Assembly: GCA_903813345.2 (NCBI GenBank)
Contig: CAIIXF020000004.1
Coordinates: 18,523,513 to 18,587,512, forward strand
Direction: 5' to 3'
Source of the DNA: Owenia fusiformis
Lineage: Eukaryota; Annelida; Polychaeta; Sabellida; Oweniidae
Length of the DNA stretch: 64,000 nucleotides
This document shows, piece by piece, positions 48,046 to 60,470 of the stretch. Positions within the stretch are counted from its first letter, which is position 1. Every line of letters begins with the position of its first letter. The position numbers and the translations under genes were made by a program. A model generated the notes under the pieces. The model was not told the DNA's origin, searched no databases, and worked only from the letters and a program-made list of their open reading frames with translations.

Positions 48046-49889
48046 GACGGATTATTTGATCATCATTTCAAATAAAGCTATATGCTTTAGATAGTTAAAG
48101 AATCAAAAATTAAAAATATGAACAAAGATTATGTAACCCCAAAGAAAAATAATTGTGTAAAGTAACAATATAGCAACTGATTTTTCATTGATTTTTGGCA
48201 TACATATCGAGCATCTTACTAAAACGAATTCCTGAAAATTTCAAGTGTACATGTATACCTTTATTACTCTCTGAAATATGAAAGTGTCTTATAGTACCCA
48301 CACTGTATATTTTATCAGGGGGTATGTGAAATGCTCTGTAGAGGCCCGAGGGTGACGCTCGGCATTCCATGGTTCCGAGGTCCAAACCCTGTATCCATGC
48401 TGAAAAGTAAAATCGTAATCCGACAACGATTGATTCTCAAAATTCCCCATATTTCTGCCATACTATTCAGTCTAAATGAAGTAATTTTTTTTCACCTATT
48501 CAAATTTACCTGGCCTAATTTTTCAAACTCTTTGAGATCCTTATTATGTTTTCCACTTTCGCGTTTGTTTAACTTGTCTCCCGTCACAAATGTTCTTTGT
48601 CATGATAATATTAAAATGATTTATTGCAATGTCCCAACCATTATGGATACGAATTTACCAGGAAATAACTAATAATACTTTAAGGGCAGTAATCAATACC
48701 AGATGATTTAAGCTACAACCTAGTTTAATCGAAACTTTTATTCCTGTCTTCATGATAAAATATAAACTGGGTTACAGAGAATTCTTAAACCAGTTCGAAT
48801 CAAAACTAAAAAACATTAAAGATGATCACCGACAGTGATTGTTATTTAGACTGGGTCTGCCAGGGTTGATTGAAATTCGCAGACTAATATCATTTGAATA
48901 TTTATCATGTATAATTTGCCATGTTTGCTTGTAATGATACCCTTAATACAGTGAAACATGAACAAATATTTGTATAATGACTAGTTTGAGATGGCAGGAA
49001 AATAGTAATTAGGATAGGAGAGACGACAGCTTCACCAGAGATTATTACTTACGTAATCTGCTATGTGGAGAGTGTAATGTATATTTCAAATATCCTCAAC
49101 TCATCCAAAAGCATACTTATATAGTTTCTCTCAACTCAATATTAAATGCCCATTGGTCACCAATCTACATCAAAACAATTTGGCCATGAAATGAAAATGA
49201 CTTTTGGTGTCCTCAAGCATTACAGATATAAGAAAAATCCCAGATATCCCATTTAGAACATATACAGAGATAAAATGTATATGGTAGTAACGGTGTATTT
49301 TGATTTTTAAGAAAGGATTCAATCAATTACAGAAGGTTTTACAGAAATTAAATATTTTTCTGTACTCTGGCAATATTAGATAGGATTAGTTGACGGCCAT
49401 TCTAAAATTATAAATTCAAAATGGCAACCCCTCATTAGATCTTTTTATATCATCATATGCTGATATAAACTACTACAAAAATACACCTGACAATAGCAAT
49501 ACCAATAGAGAAAACAAAAATATTTGAATTCTTTCATTTGGAAATAGTCCCAATGTCACATTGAATAAAGTCTATATCCAAGGCTATAATCATTGTAATT
49601 CATCCTCCGGTGTGTTTCTTTTGAAGTTATTCCCATGTGCAATGTCTCCATTCGAGTTTGAAATGGTCGAATACACATCGATTTATGGCAATATATTATC
49701 TTATCACGAAAATGTATTATCAATCTAAAAGATTGATATATTCAATCGGAGACATTTGTGAAATTACATTAATTTTAAAACAAGTAATATGGTCTATGCA
49801 GAGACATATAAAACCTTTGTTGAAGTCGATAAGAGGATTACGCTAAATATATTGTATTTTGTTGAATTTTATCATATTATTATGGTATC
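48046..49889. other. non-coding, no gene seen
   Basis: AT-rich unique sequence after the satellite. A GC-richer patch at 48330-48380 is not clearly coding. Short frames such as that at 48331-48672 have no recognisable domain. Confidence 0.4.
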
Positions 49890-50058
49890 ATCAGTTTTCG
49901 ACCTATTGTAATTGAGGGAAAAGATTGGAAACATTTGGAGGTATTGGAAATAAGGTCAAGTTATGTTTCCATTAATATTATAAGTTGTCAAAGGTGAAGA
50001 GGCTTTAACACGTAGTTCAATGGGGGAGCTAAGGTTGCCAAACTTATGGAGGGGAGTG
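49890..50058. mobile_element. truncated copy of the 17451 MITE family
   Basis: Reads, in reverse orientation, as the left part of the 17451-17730 element: cactcccctccataagtttg, cattgaactacgtgttaaag, ggaaacataacttgac, atttccaatacctcc. TA follows its intact end at 50059-50060; the other end is missing. Confidence 0.8.
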
Positions 50059-50097
50059 TATATTGATGGTTTAATCTTTACTGATTCTTGAATTGAT

Positions 50098-50930
50098 GTG
50101 AACTTGTCCAAAGGCCTTGAAACTCCAAATACCAAGATATTCACCTTTGGCATTGAGATGACAATATGATGTTGACCAGTATGACCTTGACCTCAGGTCA
50201 TCTAATCATTGATCACCAAGAGTCATAGCAGTCAAGGTCCTTATAATGCCAAATACTTAGATATTGACCTTTGAACTTGAGATGACCTTGACCCATTAAC
50301 ATTTACCTTGCCCCAGGTCAAATAATCAAGGGTCACAAAAGCCCCCGGGGTCTTTAAACTCTAAATACCTAGATAATGACCTGTGGCCTTGGAATGACCT
50401 TGACCTTGGGTACCCTTATCTCGGGTAACCAGGAGTCACAGCAGCCACAAAGGTCCTTAAAAAGCCAAATACTTAGATATTCACTTTTGACCTTGCTTTA
50501 TCCGTAAACACTGACCTTGACCTCAGGTCACCTACTAATCAATAAATACCCAGATATTGACATTTGGCCTAGGAATGACATTTTCCTCAGGTCACCTAAC
50601 CATTGGTCACCAAGGGTCACAGCACGCCCCAATGACCTTAAATCACCAAATACCTAGATATTGGCCTTTGGCCTAAGAATGACATTGACCTCAGGTTACC
50701 TAATAATGGATCACCAAGGGTCATAACAGCCCCCGAATGCATTAAAACACCAAATATCAAGATGTTGACATTTGACCTTGGGATGACCTTGACCAATAAA
50801 GTTGACCTTGACCCCAGGTTACCTAATAACGTCAACGGTCACAGCAAAGATCAGGGGTCTAAGAAAGCCGAATACCTAGATATTGACCTTTGACCTTGAG
50901 ATGACCTTGACCTCTGACCTTTGTTGAATG
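50098..50930. repeat. degenerate 104-118-bp tandem repeat rich in AGGTCA half-sites
   Basis: aata(c/t)ct(t)agatattgacc-like phrases begin near 50260, 50364, 50468, 50545, 50648, 50752 and 50870. Each unit has tgaccttgacctcaggtca followed by accaagggtcacagcagcccc. TGACCT/AGGTCA, the nuclear-receptor half-site, occurs many times, including tgacctttgaccttgagatg (half-sites one base apart). Confidence 0.75.
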
Positions 50931-51334
50931 ACCACCGTCCCAATTAGTATGATGACCAATTATGAGTGTGTTATGATTTTTAAAGGTAAAAAACTGTCAA
51001 TAACCAATTAGTCGCGAAACACGAATTTGAGAGAAAAATGGATTTTTTTAAATATTATAATTACTGCATTATTTGATTGCATGTTAACATCATCATATTC
51101 GATGTAATGGTCAAAATACAAAAATACACCGTTAGTATAAAGAAACAAGATTCGTCCATATTTTGTAATCTTTTTGTAATATATTCATGAACGCATTTTC
51201 TTACTTACTTCTTTACTTCTTGACTTTGATAATCAATTTTAGGTAACGATTAACGAGTAGCGATTTTTATACACGAATGAATATATGATATCAATATGCG
51301 AGTGATTATCACAACGTGACCGAGGTGGTCAATC

Positions 51335-52738
51335 ATCGGATACTTCTTCTGCAAACTATATCAACTGCGGCGTTCCTCAAGGATCTATCCTAGGTCCAAT
51401 TTTATTTTTGATTTATATAAATGACTTACCCGATGGCGTTTATCTACGCTGATGACACATCACTATATTACCCCTTTGATCCATCTGATCCTGACATTCA
51501 TACAATCAATCATGATCTTAATATCATAACTAACTGGTCTCTAAAATGGAAACTAGATTTCAAGCCTGAAAAATACTTTTGATACTTTTGATTATCTTCT
51601 TTCTAAAAAATCATATATATGACATTGTCATAAGAGTACAAAAACTGCTTAATCCATTGAAGGCACTTACATCAAAAATTAACTCGAAACATTTGGAGAC
51701 AATGTACAACTCATTCATTAGTCCTCATTTTGATTACGAAGACATTCTTTATCATTCATCAACTCAAGCACTGATCAATATCCCTAGCAAGTTACATTAT
51801 CAGGCTGCATTATTGTGTTCTGGGTGTCTCCATGGCTCTGATACAGGTAAAGTTATGGGGGTCTTAAACTGGTACACACTATACCAAATGAGGGAACAAC
51901 ACATTCTTAACTTCATGTACAAAGTAATCAGAAACCAGGTACCCTCTTATGTATCTTCAATTCAAAAATCCAGCTACCAGAAGAACAAGCAATACAGAGG
52001 TATACCAAATTCCTATAAGATCAACTGCCCAATTTATTAATCCCCTATTCCTAATGCAATATCACTGTGGAACAAATTACCTAAACCTCTTTTAGAATAC
52101 GCCTTAAAATTTTCCCTACCATCGTTAAAAAAGAATGTAATAAACACTTTCTGCCTAAGAGAATAATCAGTTCAACGTCCCTGATTAATTTAACAAGGTC
52201 TCAAGAAATCACTCTCAACAGAGCTCGCGTTGACTTATTTTTGAAAGCAAGACTTTTTGCACACCAATTTACTTTCATAGACTCGGTTCATTGTTCTTGT
52301 GGCAAACCTGAAACACTAAAACATTTATTTTTCAAGTGTCCTTTATGCCAAATTAATAGGCATGCCCTGATGGAAGAGGTCAACAATAACTTTTATAATA
52401 AGATCAGCCAACTAACAAACATGGGTGATAAACTTAACTTTCTCTTATATGGTGACGAGACATTATCCTTAGCAGAACTAAGTAAACTTCTTATCATCGT
52501 CAGCAATTTTCTCCATGACAACAAGACATAGCAAAGAGGTCTCATCTAAGCCCTGGAGAACCCATAATATATTTATTTTGTTTTTAACACATCTACTTCG
52601 CACCAACCCCTCTGGTCCCTGGGATAAATATTGTACTTAATTTTTACATGTAAGTGATGGCCAACCTATAATGCCAATATGGCGATTGGTGGCCGAAAAT
52701 GTATTGACTTTACCTCAATAAAGTTTATAATATAAAAA
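51335..52738 (+). pseudogene. non-LTR retrotransposon fragment, decayed reverse transcriptase
   Basis: Starts inside the reverse transcriptase: [20 protein letters not shown], then after a frame change [16 protein letters not shown] (the catalytic ADD is kept) and a WSLKWKLDFKPEK thumb stretch. After a deletion and stops it resumes at about 51600-52040 (LETMYNSFISPHFDYEDILY). A C-terminal part at 52241-52531 has CSCGKPETLKHLFFKC, a cysteine/histidine cluster typical of such elements. It ends after caataaagtttataat. The 5' part (endonuclease) is missing. Same family as the minus-strand copy at 54490-55985. Confidence 0.8.
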
Positions 52739-52739
52739 G

Positions 52740-53636
52740 AATTATCACAAATCAATTTCAATGAATGGAAAGAATATGACATAAATCATTCCAAAATACC
52801 AAGAGATTCATTACAAAGTACTATTTTTATGGTATTCTTTTGTATCATACCATGGTCAAAGCAATATCAGGTATGTAACAGCAAATGATGAATCACATAT
52901 TTGGGATCAAGACTGATGATCTTAGAATAAGCGGGATGATATCGAGTTGATATCTATATCATCCCATTAATGCGAATTTATTGTTGAGAAGAGTATTCTC
53001 AAAGGTAATGGAACAGTGACAGTGACTCCCAAAATGACTTCCGGTGATATTTCTATTAATATTTCTGTTCCATTGTATTTCTATTCATCAGTTTTGATGT
53101 CTGAAAAGTTATATACATGTAACGTTACTATTTCAAAAATTAAAATGTATTATTTTCTCATTGTTTGTTTTTTGGTAGATATTGCTTTAAGATTGCTTTT
53201 GACCACAGTAAAGTGTCGTTATTCACCAATCAGGATGATATAATTATTCACCTGTGGCAGTGATATGGGTAATACCTCTTGGATAATATGAATATCATCT
53301 TTGTGATTTTCCCCATCTTAAATCCCTACTACATGCGTAAATAACTACTGATCCCCAACCCCTTCATTAATTTGGTTGTTGTACTAAAATGTGTCTTATG
53401 GCTACTGAAAAAATGATGTGATAATGTTTCTTGCAAACGTTTTATTTTGGAAAAACACACTATTGTCAGGTTTAGGGTAAATATATGAATTGAAGGCACT
53501 ACTTCACAATGTATCAGCTTTTTTTCTAAAATTCAGATTTTCTTGGTAAACGATATACTGATGTTTAACAAAATATTTCTAAAAGAAGTTTTAATTTTAA
53601 ACATTGCTCTTAATGGGAAATCCTTTTTTCTTTTTT
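52740..53636. other. non-coding, no gene seen
   Basis: AT-rich; holds a short hairpin gggatgatat ... atatcatccc at about 52931-52965. No exon supported. Confidence 0.4.
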
Positions 53637-53830
53637 TAGCTCACATGGTGAGCTTTTGCAATTACTCACTTGTCCATCTGTCTGTCCGTCAGTCCGCCTG
53701 TCCGTCAACAATAGTGGCACGTTTTAAAACCTCTGTGGATAGGATTCCCGTTTTAAATTATTTTTGTTCCACATCAATACAGAAAACTCCCCTATGATCC
53801 CTGGTTCAAAAGCTCACCTATTCTCAAGAT
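53637..53830. repeat. dispersed repeat with tagctcacatggtgagct and tgtccgtc motifs
   Basis: Starts with the near-palindrome tagctcacatggtgagct, followed by tctgtctgtccgtcagtccg and cctgtccgtcaacaa. This opening is familiar from mollusc genomes (recalled, not searched). A second related string is at 23520-23715 in the opposite orientation. Confidence 0.55.
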
Positions 53831-53968
53831 CTCCGCCTTTTTTTGTCTCGCGATTTCATTTTGAGCCATTTCCAAGCTTTACAAATATTTTCAGGTGTCC
53901 TGCATTGTAAATATCCATGTCAATGTGAAGAGTAGCTGTTTGAAATAATTTTGTTACAAAAAATCACC

Positions 53969-54430
53969 ATCGAAGGTTTGAGCTGTACATATTGTATTTT
54001 GTTGATAAACATCGAAGGTGTATGATGTACATATTGTATTTTGTTTATAAACATCAAAGGGTTATGCTACATACATATTGTATTTAGTTAATAAACATCA
54101 AAGGGTTGTGCTGTAAATATTGTGTTTTGTTGATAAACATCGAAAGTGTATGCAGTACATATTGTATTTTGTTAATAAATATCAAAGGGTTATGCTTTAC
54201 ATATTGACAGTATTTTATTGATAAACATCGAAAGTGCATGATGTACATATTGTATTTTCTTTATAATTATCGAATGGTTATGCTACATACAGATTGTATT
54301 TAGTTAACAGTTAATAAACATCGAAGGGTTGTGCTGTACATATTGTGTTTTGTTGATAAGCATCGAAGGTTTATGATGTACACATTGTGTTTTGTTGATA
54401 TCCTTCAAAGGTATATGCTGTACATATTGC
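53969..54430. repeat. about 43-bp minisatellite (10-11 copies)
   Basis: Unit gtacatattgtattttgttg plus ataaacatcgaaggtgtatgat, length 42-46 bp because of small indels. The array ends in cccggtgggcatattgtcca, unlike the rest. Confidence 0.8.
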
Positions 54431-54489
54431 CCGGTGGGCATATTGTCCAGTGGGGCTACACAATTCCCTAACTCGATATGAAATTTTTT

Positions 54490-55985
54490 AATTTTTTTAT
54501 TTATAAACTTATTTCAATGGCTGTGCCATACTGGCATTACTAGCCATGTCTTTATATATATTAAAATGACATATGATATAAATAATACATCTAGATCAAA
54601 GATACAATATAAAATATAAAACACTTTCTGTGTATGTGTGTGACTAAAAAGGGGCTGTTCAATAGGCCGTATAGTATTCTATCTTTGATTACTAATGGTT
54701 TCGAGGTGAGATGCGATTAGTTTTACCAATTCTATGTTTTTTGCTTTGCTCATCCTGTCGCAACCATAGAGCAGGGTATGTATTTTTTCAAGTTGGGGCA
54801 TAACTTTTAAGTTAATTTCTGGGAAATTATGCTGGACTTCACCGAACAAAGTTTTCATGGTTGGCCTTGTAAGATTACATCTGAAGAAAAAAATGTCTCA
54901 ACGTTTCAGATTCTACGCCACATAAACAAACAGGCGAATCCACAGTAGTAAAGTTGTGAGCATGAAACTGGGAGCGAAGGAACAAACCACATCTGATTCT
55001 ATTTAATGGTATCTCTTGACTCCTCTTAATTTCCATATCTAGGTTGTAATCATTGAGTTGCCATGCGTTCATTTCAAAAGTCTTTTAAAGGAGGCCAATG
55101 ATTGAGAATTTCTAGTGTCGGCATTAAGACCATTCCATTCTGTTATGCATCTGAAAACACACGATCGTGACAATAAGCTGCCCCTCTTCCTCGGAAGTTG
55201 GTACTTTCTAATGTGCCTTATATTTACATTGATTTACGATGCTCATATTTCTCAAAAATTTCGTTAACATAGGAAACAGACAGGGAGTTAGATACTTTAT
55301 ACATAAGGTACATTCTGTGATGATATCTTCGTGTTTCAAGTGGTAACCAGTTTAATGCATTTAAAACCTTTGTCGTGCTTGAACCATACATTGCCCCAGA
55401 GACATGTACTGCAGATCTGTAGTATAGTGAGTCCAGAAGTTACAAACAGGTAGCACTTGCACACCCAAAGACAATAGCACAGTACTCGAAGTGAGGTGAG
55501 ATAGTATAAAAGGATTGGAAAATATTCTGCATATGTTTACTTGGTAACTTTAACCTCAATGGACTAAGCAATTTGTTGATCTTTTTTACAAGGCACTTTA
55601 TGTGCTCGTCAAATTTCAATTGTTGATCAAGTATCAAGCCAAGATGTTTATGGTAACAACTATTTTGAACATCATTTCCTTCAAGGTGAAAAACTTCATT
55701 GACTTGGTCTTTGGAACGACTCGAACGGAATGTCACCTGTGCACTCTTATTTGCATTGAACGTCAATCTCCATACTCTTGACCAAAAAGGTAGCACTTAT
55801 TTTCCAAATTATCTGGTATATCGTTGATATATATCAAGAACAATAGAGGTCCTAGGATTGACCCTTGTGGTACCCCTGCAAATGAAAAAGTAAGGCATTT
55901 GTAATTTGTCCATTGTCCTGGGTGACGTGAATTGGGGATGTTTTGCTTGAGGAGTTGGTATTTCAGCAATTAGTAATTTTGGTTG
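54490..55985 (-). pseudogene. non-LTR retrotransposon fragment, minus strand
   Basis: Read on the minus strand: [20 protein letters not shown] then a disrupted catalytic region (ADD motif lost), then at 55440-55796 a thumb/connection stretch with NANKSAQVTFRSS and YHKHLGLILDQQLKFDEHIK, and at 54875-55072 the C-terminal PVCLCGVESETLRHFF cysteine/histidine cluster. Many stops and frame changes. The 3' tail shares gccagtatggc-type sequence with the end of the 51335 copy. Confidence 0.8.
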
Positions 55986-57006
55986 ATATTTTACATCCTC
56001 TGTTTGGCTTTAAGGGACAACCGTTTGAAAAATAGAAACTCAGCAATTGAATTCTATGTGATACTTGACTAGTAATTTAAAAACTAAGTGATATTGCAAC
56101 GGGGAAACACTGTTATTTTCAAAAATGATTTATGGTACTCAATTATTCAACTAGTTTTGAACATGCCATGTTGAAATCATGTTCGGAAGAGAACCAACGC
56201 AATGATACACAATTATCAATCCTCAATCGGTTTAACTGACACTGAGTGATATTTTATTGGAGATAAAATTATGTCATGTTAGCAATACTGGAAGTGTTAA
56301 AAAAAATAAAATAAATAGAGGATATCCTATGATTTTTGAGGGTTACCATTTTTATCCATGAGTAGATATCGCCACGAGTGAGCGCCGCGAATGAGGGGAT
56401 ATGGGGGATATCAAAGAGTAGATAAAAATGATAGCCGAGAAAATCACAGGATATCATATTTATCCTATAGTCGCTATTTTGTATGGACTTAAAATAGTTT
56501 GTTGTTGTTTCCTAATTCCTAAGTTTTCATTTTATTTTCTGTGAACTTATTTTTACAATATCATTGCATGAAAAAATTGTAACACATTTTTCTTGAGCAC
56601 ATAACCTTGGAACTTTATTGTCAAACAGACAATTTTTGTTTTCATTTTTTTCAAAAAAAATTCCAAATTATTTTCAAAATATTTTTTAAATAGTATCTGT
56701 CGGATACGATTGGATATCATGTCGTATCTCATACTTGTTGAGTGGGTTTGGGGTAGATATCACCCGGGAATATACCTTCTATAAAATAATACATTTTATC
56801 CCATACTTGGACATGAGTTGGACATACGGCCCTCGGGCAGATATATTATATACGCCTCTGGATAATCCCGATATCCTGAACCTCAAATAGGACAATCTAT
56901 ATTTATCCAATACTTGGACGTGCTACAGGTACATAAAGCCGGTTTGTAAAAACTTACAGTTTTCATCAGCAGACAGATATAGCTTTACGTCCCGCTCCGA
57001 GCGGGC
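55986..57006. other. non-coding with palindromic repeats
   Basis: No exon seen. Holds the palindromic repeat at 56310-56470 and copies of cgggcagatat-type strings (56834-56850, 57001-57012), the latter interrupted by the next transposon. Confidence 0.45.
56310..56470. repeat. palindromic dispersed repeat with gagtgagcgc core
   Basis: gaggatatcctatgattttt, ccatttttatccatgagtag on the left mirrors tagataaaaatgatagccga, aatcacaggatatc on the right. The centre reads cacgagtgagcgccgcgaat. Related to 23139-23252 and, more loosely, to 60019-60180. Confidence 0.65.
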
Positions 57007-57012
57007 AGATAT

Positions 57013-59170
57013 CACTGGGGATGAACTGGAAACGAGGGAGGTTTTGCCTCGTATCAAAATGGCGGCGCGTGAAAAAATTTCATTCGGTAAGATTTTTGTT
57101 TTTTACAATTTTGGTGCTTTTATCCTTCAAATTAAAACTTAATATTTGGCAAGTAAATAGTCTATAAGTTCCGGTTTTATAATATGATTGCAAATTATAA
57201 ATCAATGCAGACATTGCTGAGATATTTACATTTCAATTCTCTCACTTAGGAAACGAGGCACCTGTCTACATTTTGTAACAATGAAACGAGGCAATGTTTG
57301 ACTTGCAACGAGGCAACTATTCTTTCTGTGATAGTGTCTACATTTAATGATCTTATTTCCCACCGTTCTGGTCACATACGACCGATTACGTTTTACACGA
57401 TATACATGATTATATATGTAAGAGCAAAGAAAAGTCTAACTGTACCAATTTAGTTAAGCTACATGTTGTAAAGGTTCATCTTTAAGTACAGAAAATGCCC
57501 ATGCACTTCACTTGATTCATTCTTTGCTGCAGCTTAAAATTTATGCTAAGGAGTTATACTGTTTTATTTTTAAATATTTCGAAAACGTTAAATAGCATTG
57601 CTTTGAGTGTCAATTCCAATAAACGAGCCAGCTATCCGAGCTATCAATGGTAGCGCATATATCGTCAAAATGTTCTCTCAAATAAGAAAAATCTCGTTCA
57701 AAGAAGTCCTATTTTAATAGGGAGCTTAAGCTACACGTATTTTAGAAATGGCGAACGTAAACGTGAAATGACCCCTGGGAACTATAGTTCCGTTCTGGAT
57801 TGACTTATACAAAGACCCAATTAAAACAGTTTAACTGATACCTTTGTAATCATTCATGCAAATAAAGACGTTGAAGACAAGAACTAGTTCTCTGAAGATT
57901 GCAATTTTACACGTTTACGTACACTTCTCTTTAAAACATGTGTCGTTAAACCTCCCTACTAATCGTACGCAAATGGGGCATTGTTGTTGCTCGAGATGGC
58001 TATATTTGATAGAATATAATTCCAGATACGATAAAAAACGAATGACCATGGTAATAATTAAATGACTCGCCTATATTACAAAAATAGCAGAGTCAAGGAG
58101 CACACTGGCATTGTCTCATTGGTGTACATTGGATTTTACTGTTTGTATTCTTTAATGTCTGTATGTTCCTTATTATGTCACTATCAATTATGTTATTCTG
58201 CATATAGTCCAACGAAATGTGGAAATGTTCGGCGTCTTGAGTTCGGCGTCTGGCGTTTTGCGTCAATAGCAAATTATTTAGCAATTTTAGCAACTTTCAA
58301 AAACTGAACAAATGCGTACCGCTTAGACTGACATCATATTTTACTGTGAACAATTATAAACTTATTATGACTTTCAAGTATTTCTTAGAACATATGTTAC
58401 AATGGTAGCAAATAAATGGACTTATTTGTTATTACTAAGTTACAACACGTGTCATATGTTAATGCCTTGTATTTTCTTAAATGCTAGAAATGGCAATGCA
58501 TTTGTAAATGAAATATTCATAGATAGATAGTATTTTCTAGATTATTAGCCATATGAAAAATGTTAATGGTCGATGGCATAAATATTATGATGTCGCTATC
58601 GTGAATTAAAATAAATGATGTTTCAAGGTAGAATAAAAGCAAGCTTTGTTCACAACTGTCTATATCTGCTTCCCTATTCAACATAACATTTTTGCTTTTT
58701 AGGAAGCTTCAACATATTGCCAATGGAGGGGTCTGTTGCATCATATGGAATACAATATCAGCAACGTTGTCGTTTCCTGTGTTACAGAAATAGCATTTGA
58801 ACAGGGACGCTTCTTTTTGTAGGCCCCGTTCTGTAATAAAAACAAAACATTTTCAATTAAATATGGTTGCCTCGTTTCATTCTTAAGAATGCTATATAGC
58901 TGCCTCGTTTCCTTGAGAAACATGCCTCGTTTCCTAAGTGAGAGAATTGATATGTAAATATCTCAGCAATGCCAGTATTGATTTCTAATTTGTAATCATA
59001 TTATAAAACCGGAACTTATGAACTATTTACTTGCCAAATATTAAGTTTTAATTTGAAGGATAAAAGCACGAAAATTGTAAAAAACAAAAATCTTAACGAA
59101 TGAAATTTTTTCACGCGCCGCCATTTTGATACGAGGCAAAACCTCCCTCGTTTCCAGTTCATCCCCAGTG
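57013..59170. mobile_element. 2.16-kb inverted-repeat transposon with aaacgaggca subterminal motifs
   Basis: Ends cactggggatgaactggaaa and its inverted copy, arms about 250 bp each (57013-57262, 58919-59170), flanked by agatat on both sides (57007-57012, 59171-59176). aaacgaggca (or tgcctcgttt) recurs at each inner arm edge: 57251, 57278, 57305 on the left and 58866, 58898, 58922 on the right. No transposase frame is seen in the centre. Confidence 0.85.
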
Positions 59171-59570
59171 AGATATAGTATATCTGCCCGCTACGTCATA
59201 ATCGCCGTTCACATATTAGATGAGTCTACAGCAAGCATTTTGGGAAGTTAGATGGCCACTTGTTAGACATATTTTATCTGAAAGATGACTTTAAATAGCA
59301 TCAATTCACATATGTCTTGGTCGTATTAGTTTGTGGAAGAAGGATTCTGAGCCCTTTTACCCCCCTAGAATAATATTTGAGGGGGTATTAGATTATCATT
59401 CTATAACATTAATTTACTATTTGCTATAGTATTGATTTCTACATAATATGTCAAAAGTACAGTGGTTATGTGTATCCTAAAATTATAGAGAGATATGATG
59501 ATTGGTTTAGGAAAAAACATAATTTATAGAAAAAATAAGCATATTTTCGTTCATTTTTTAGTTTCACCAA

Positions 59571-59915
59571 TCTTATTTTTTCAGCTTCAGAGAAATAATA
59601 GGGAGTAATATTGCTCCAAGTAGTATTCAAAAAACATTTTTAAGCTATGTATGACATTGTAATATTAAAAATGTAATGATTACGTACTATTTTGTATTTT
59701 TAATATTACTTTGTCGACCCCTACCCCTTACCCATTTTTAGGCTCACCGATTTTATTGTTGCAGCTTCAGAGAAATAATATGCAGTTATAGTGCTCCAAG
59801 CAGTATTCGAAAATCATTTCCAAGCTATGTGTGACATTTTTATATAAGTAATGTAATGATTAAGTACTATTTTGTATTTTAATATGGCTTTGTTAACCCC
59901 TACCCCTTAGAGATA
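59571..59915. repeat. tandem duplication, 180-bp unit
   Basis: Copies begin tcaccaatcttattttttca (about 59574) and tcaccgattttattgttgca (about 59754). They share gcttcagagaaataata, gtaatgatta, gtactattttgtatttt and accccta ccccttac at the end. Confidence 0.8.
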
Positions 59916-60018
59916 TGAGAAAGTGGAGGTGAAACAATTAGATAAGAAATCTTATTTTGAGTACTTATACTACTAATTATCCAATAGCATTTTAAAAATG
60001 TATATGTGTGATATAGAG

Positions 60019-60180
60019 GTTATTTAATGGGAGGGATAAAATATGAATTTTATTCCGAGGGAAAATATGATATTGGCCAAGGAAAATATCATATTAACCG
60101 AGGGCGATAGCCCAAGTGACAATATGATATCTTCCTAGGAAAAAATTCATATTCAATCACGACCATCAATAACCTATTCA
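60019..60180. repeat. palindromic repeat
   Basis: gaggttatttaatggg, aaatatgaattttattccga on the left mirrors ggaaaaaattcatattcaat and catcaataacct on the right; inner arms gaaaatatgatattggcc and gacaatatgatatcttcc alternate around gagggcgatagccc. Confidence 0.55.
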
Positions 60181-60470
60181 TTCTATAATAATTTTCTAAA
60201 ACTTATTTATTTTTAATTTTTTGTATGTCATCACCCAATGATTGTGACATAAAATGATACAATTTATCATATAACATTTTCAGAAATTAGAAATTACCAG
60301 GAATAGTTCTGATACGGGATCTGATCCAGGATTTTTGCTGATACAGGATCTAATACGGTATCTGGTGTAGAATTTTTTGAATATCACTTCTATTCCCTGT
60401 TCATTTCCCAGGGAAAACATGTTATTAGACTATTCACTAGACTATTCTAGACTATTCACTATTAGACTAT

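Larger units (their letters stand above)
59177..60470. other. non-coding with duplications
   Basis: Contains a 180-bp tandem duplication (59571-59915), a palindromic repeat (60019-60180) and a string of gatacgggatctgat-like repeats (60310-60365). The leader of the open frame upstream of 60471 is repeated ctattcactagactattc and not retrotransposon coding. Confidence 0.5.

Noticed and set aside
48331-48672. 113-codon plus frame after the satellite
   Set aside because: Starts in a GC-richer patch but has no domain and low-complexity AT-rich coding; no splice support.
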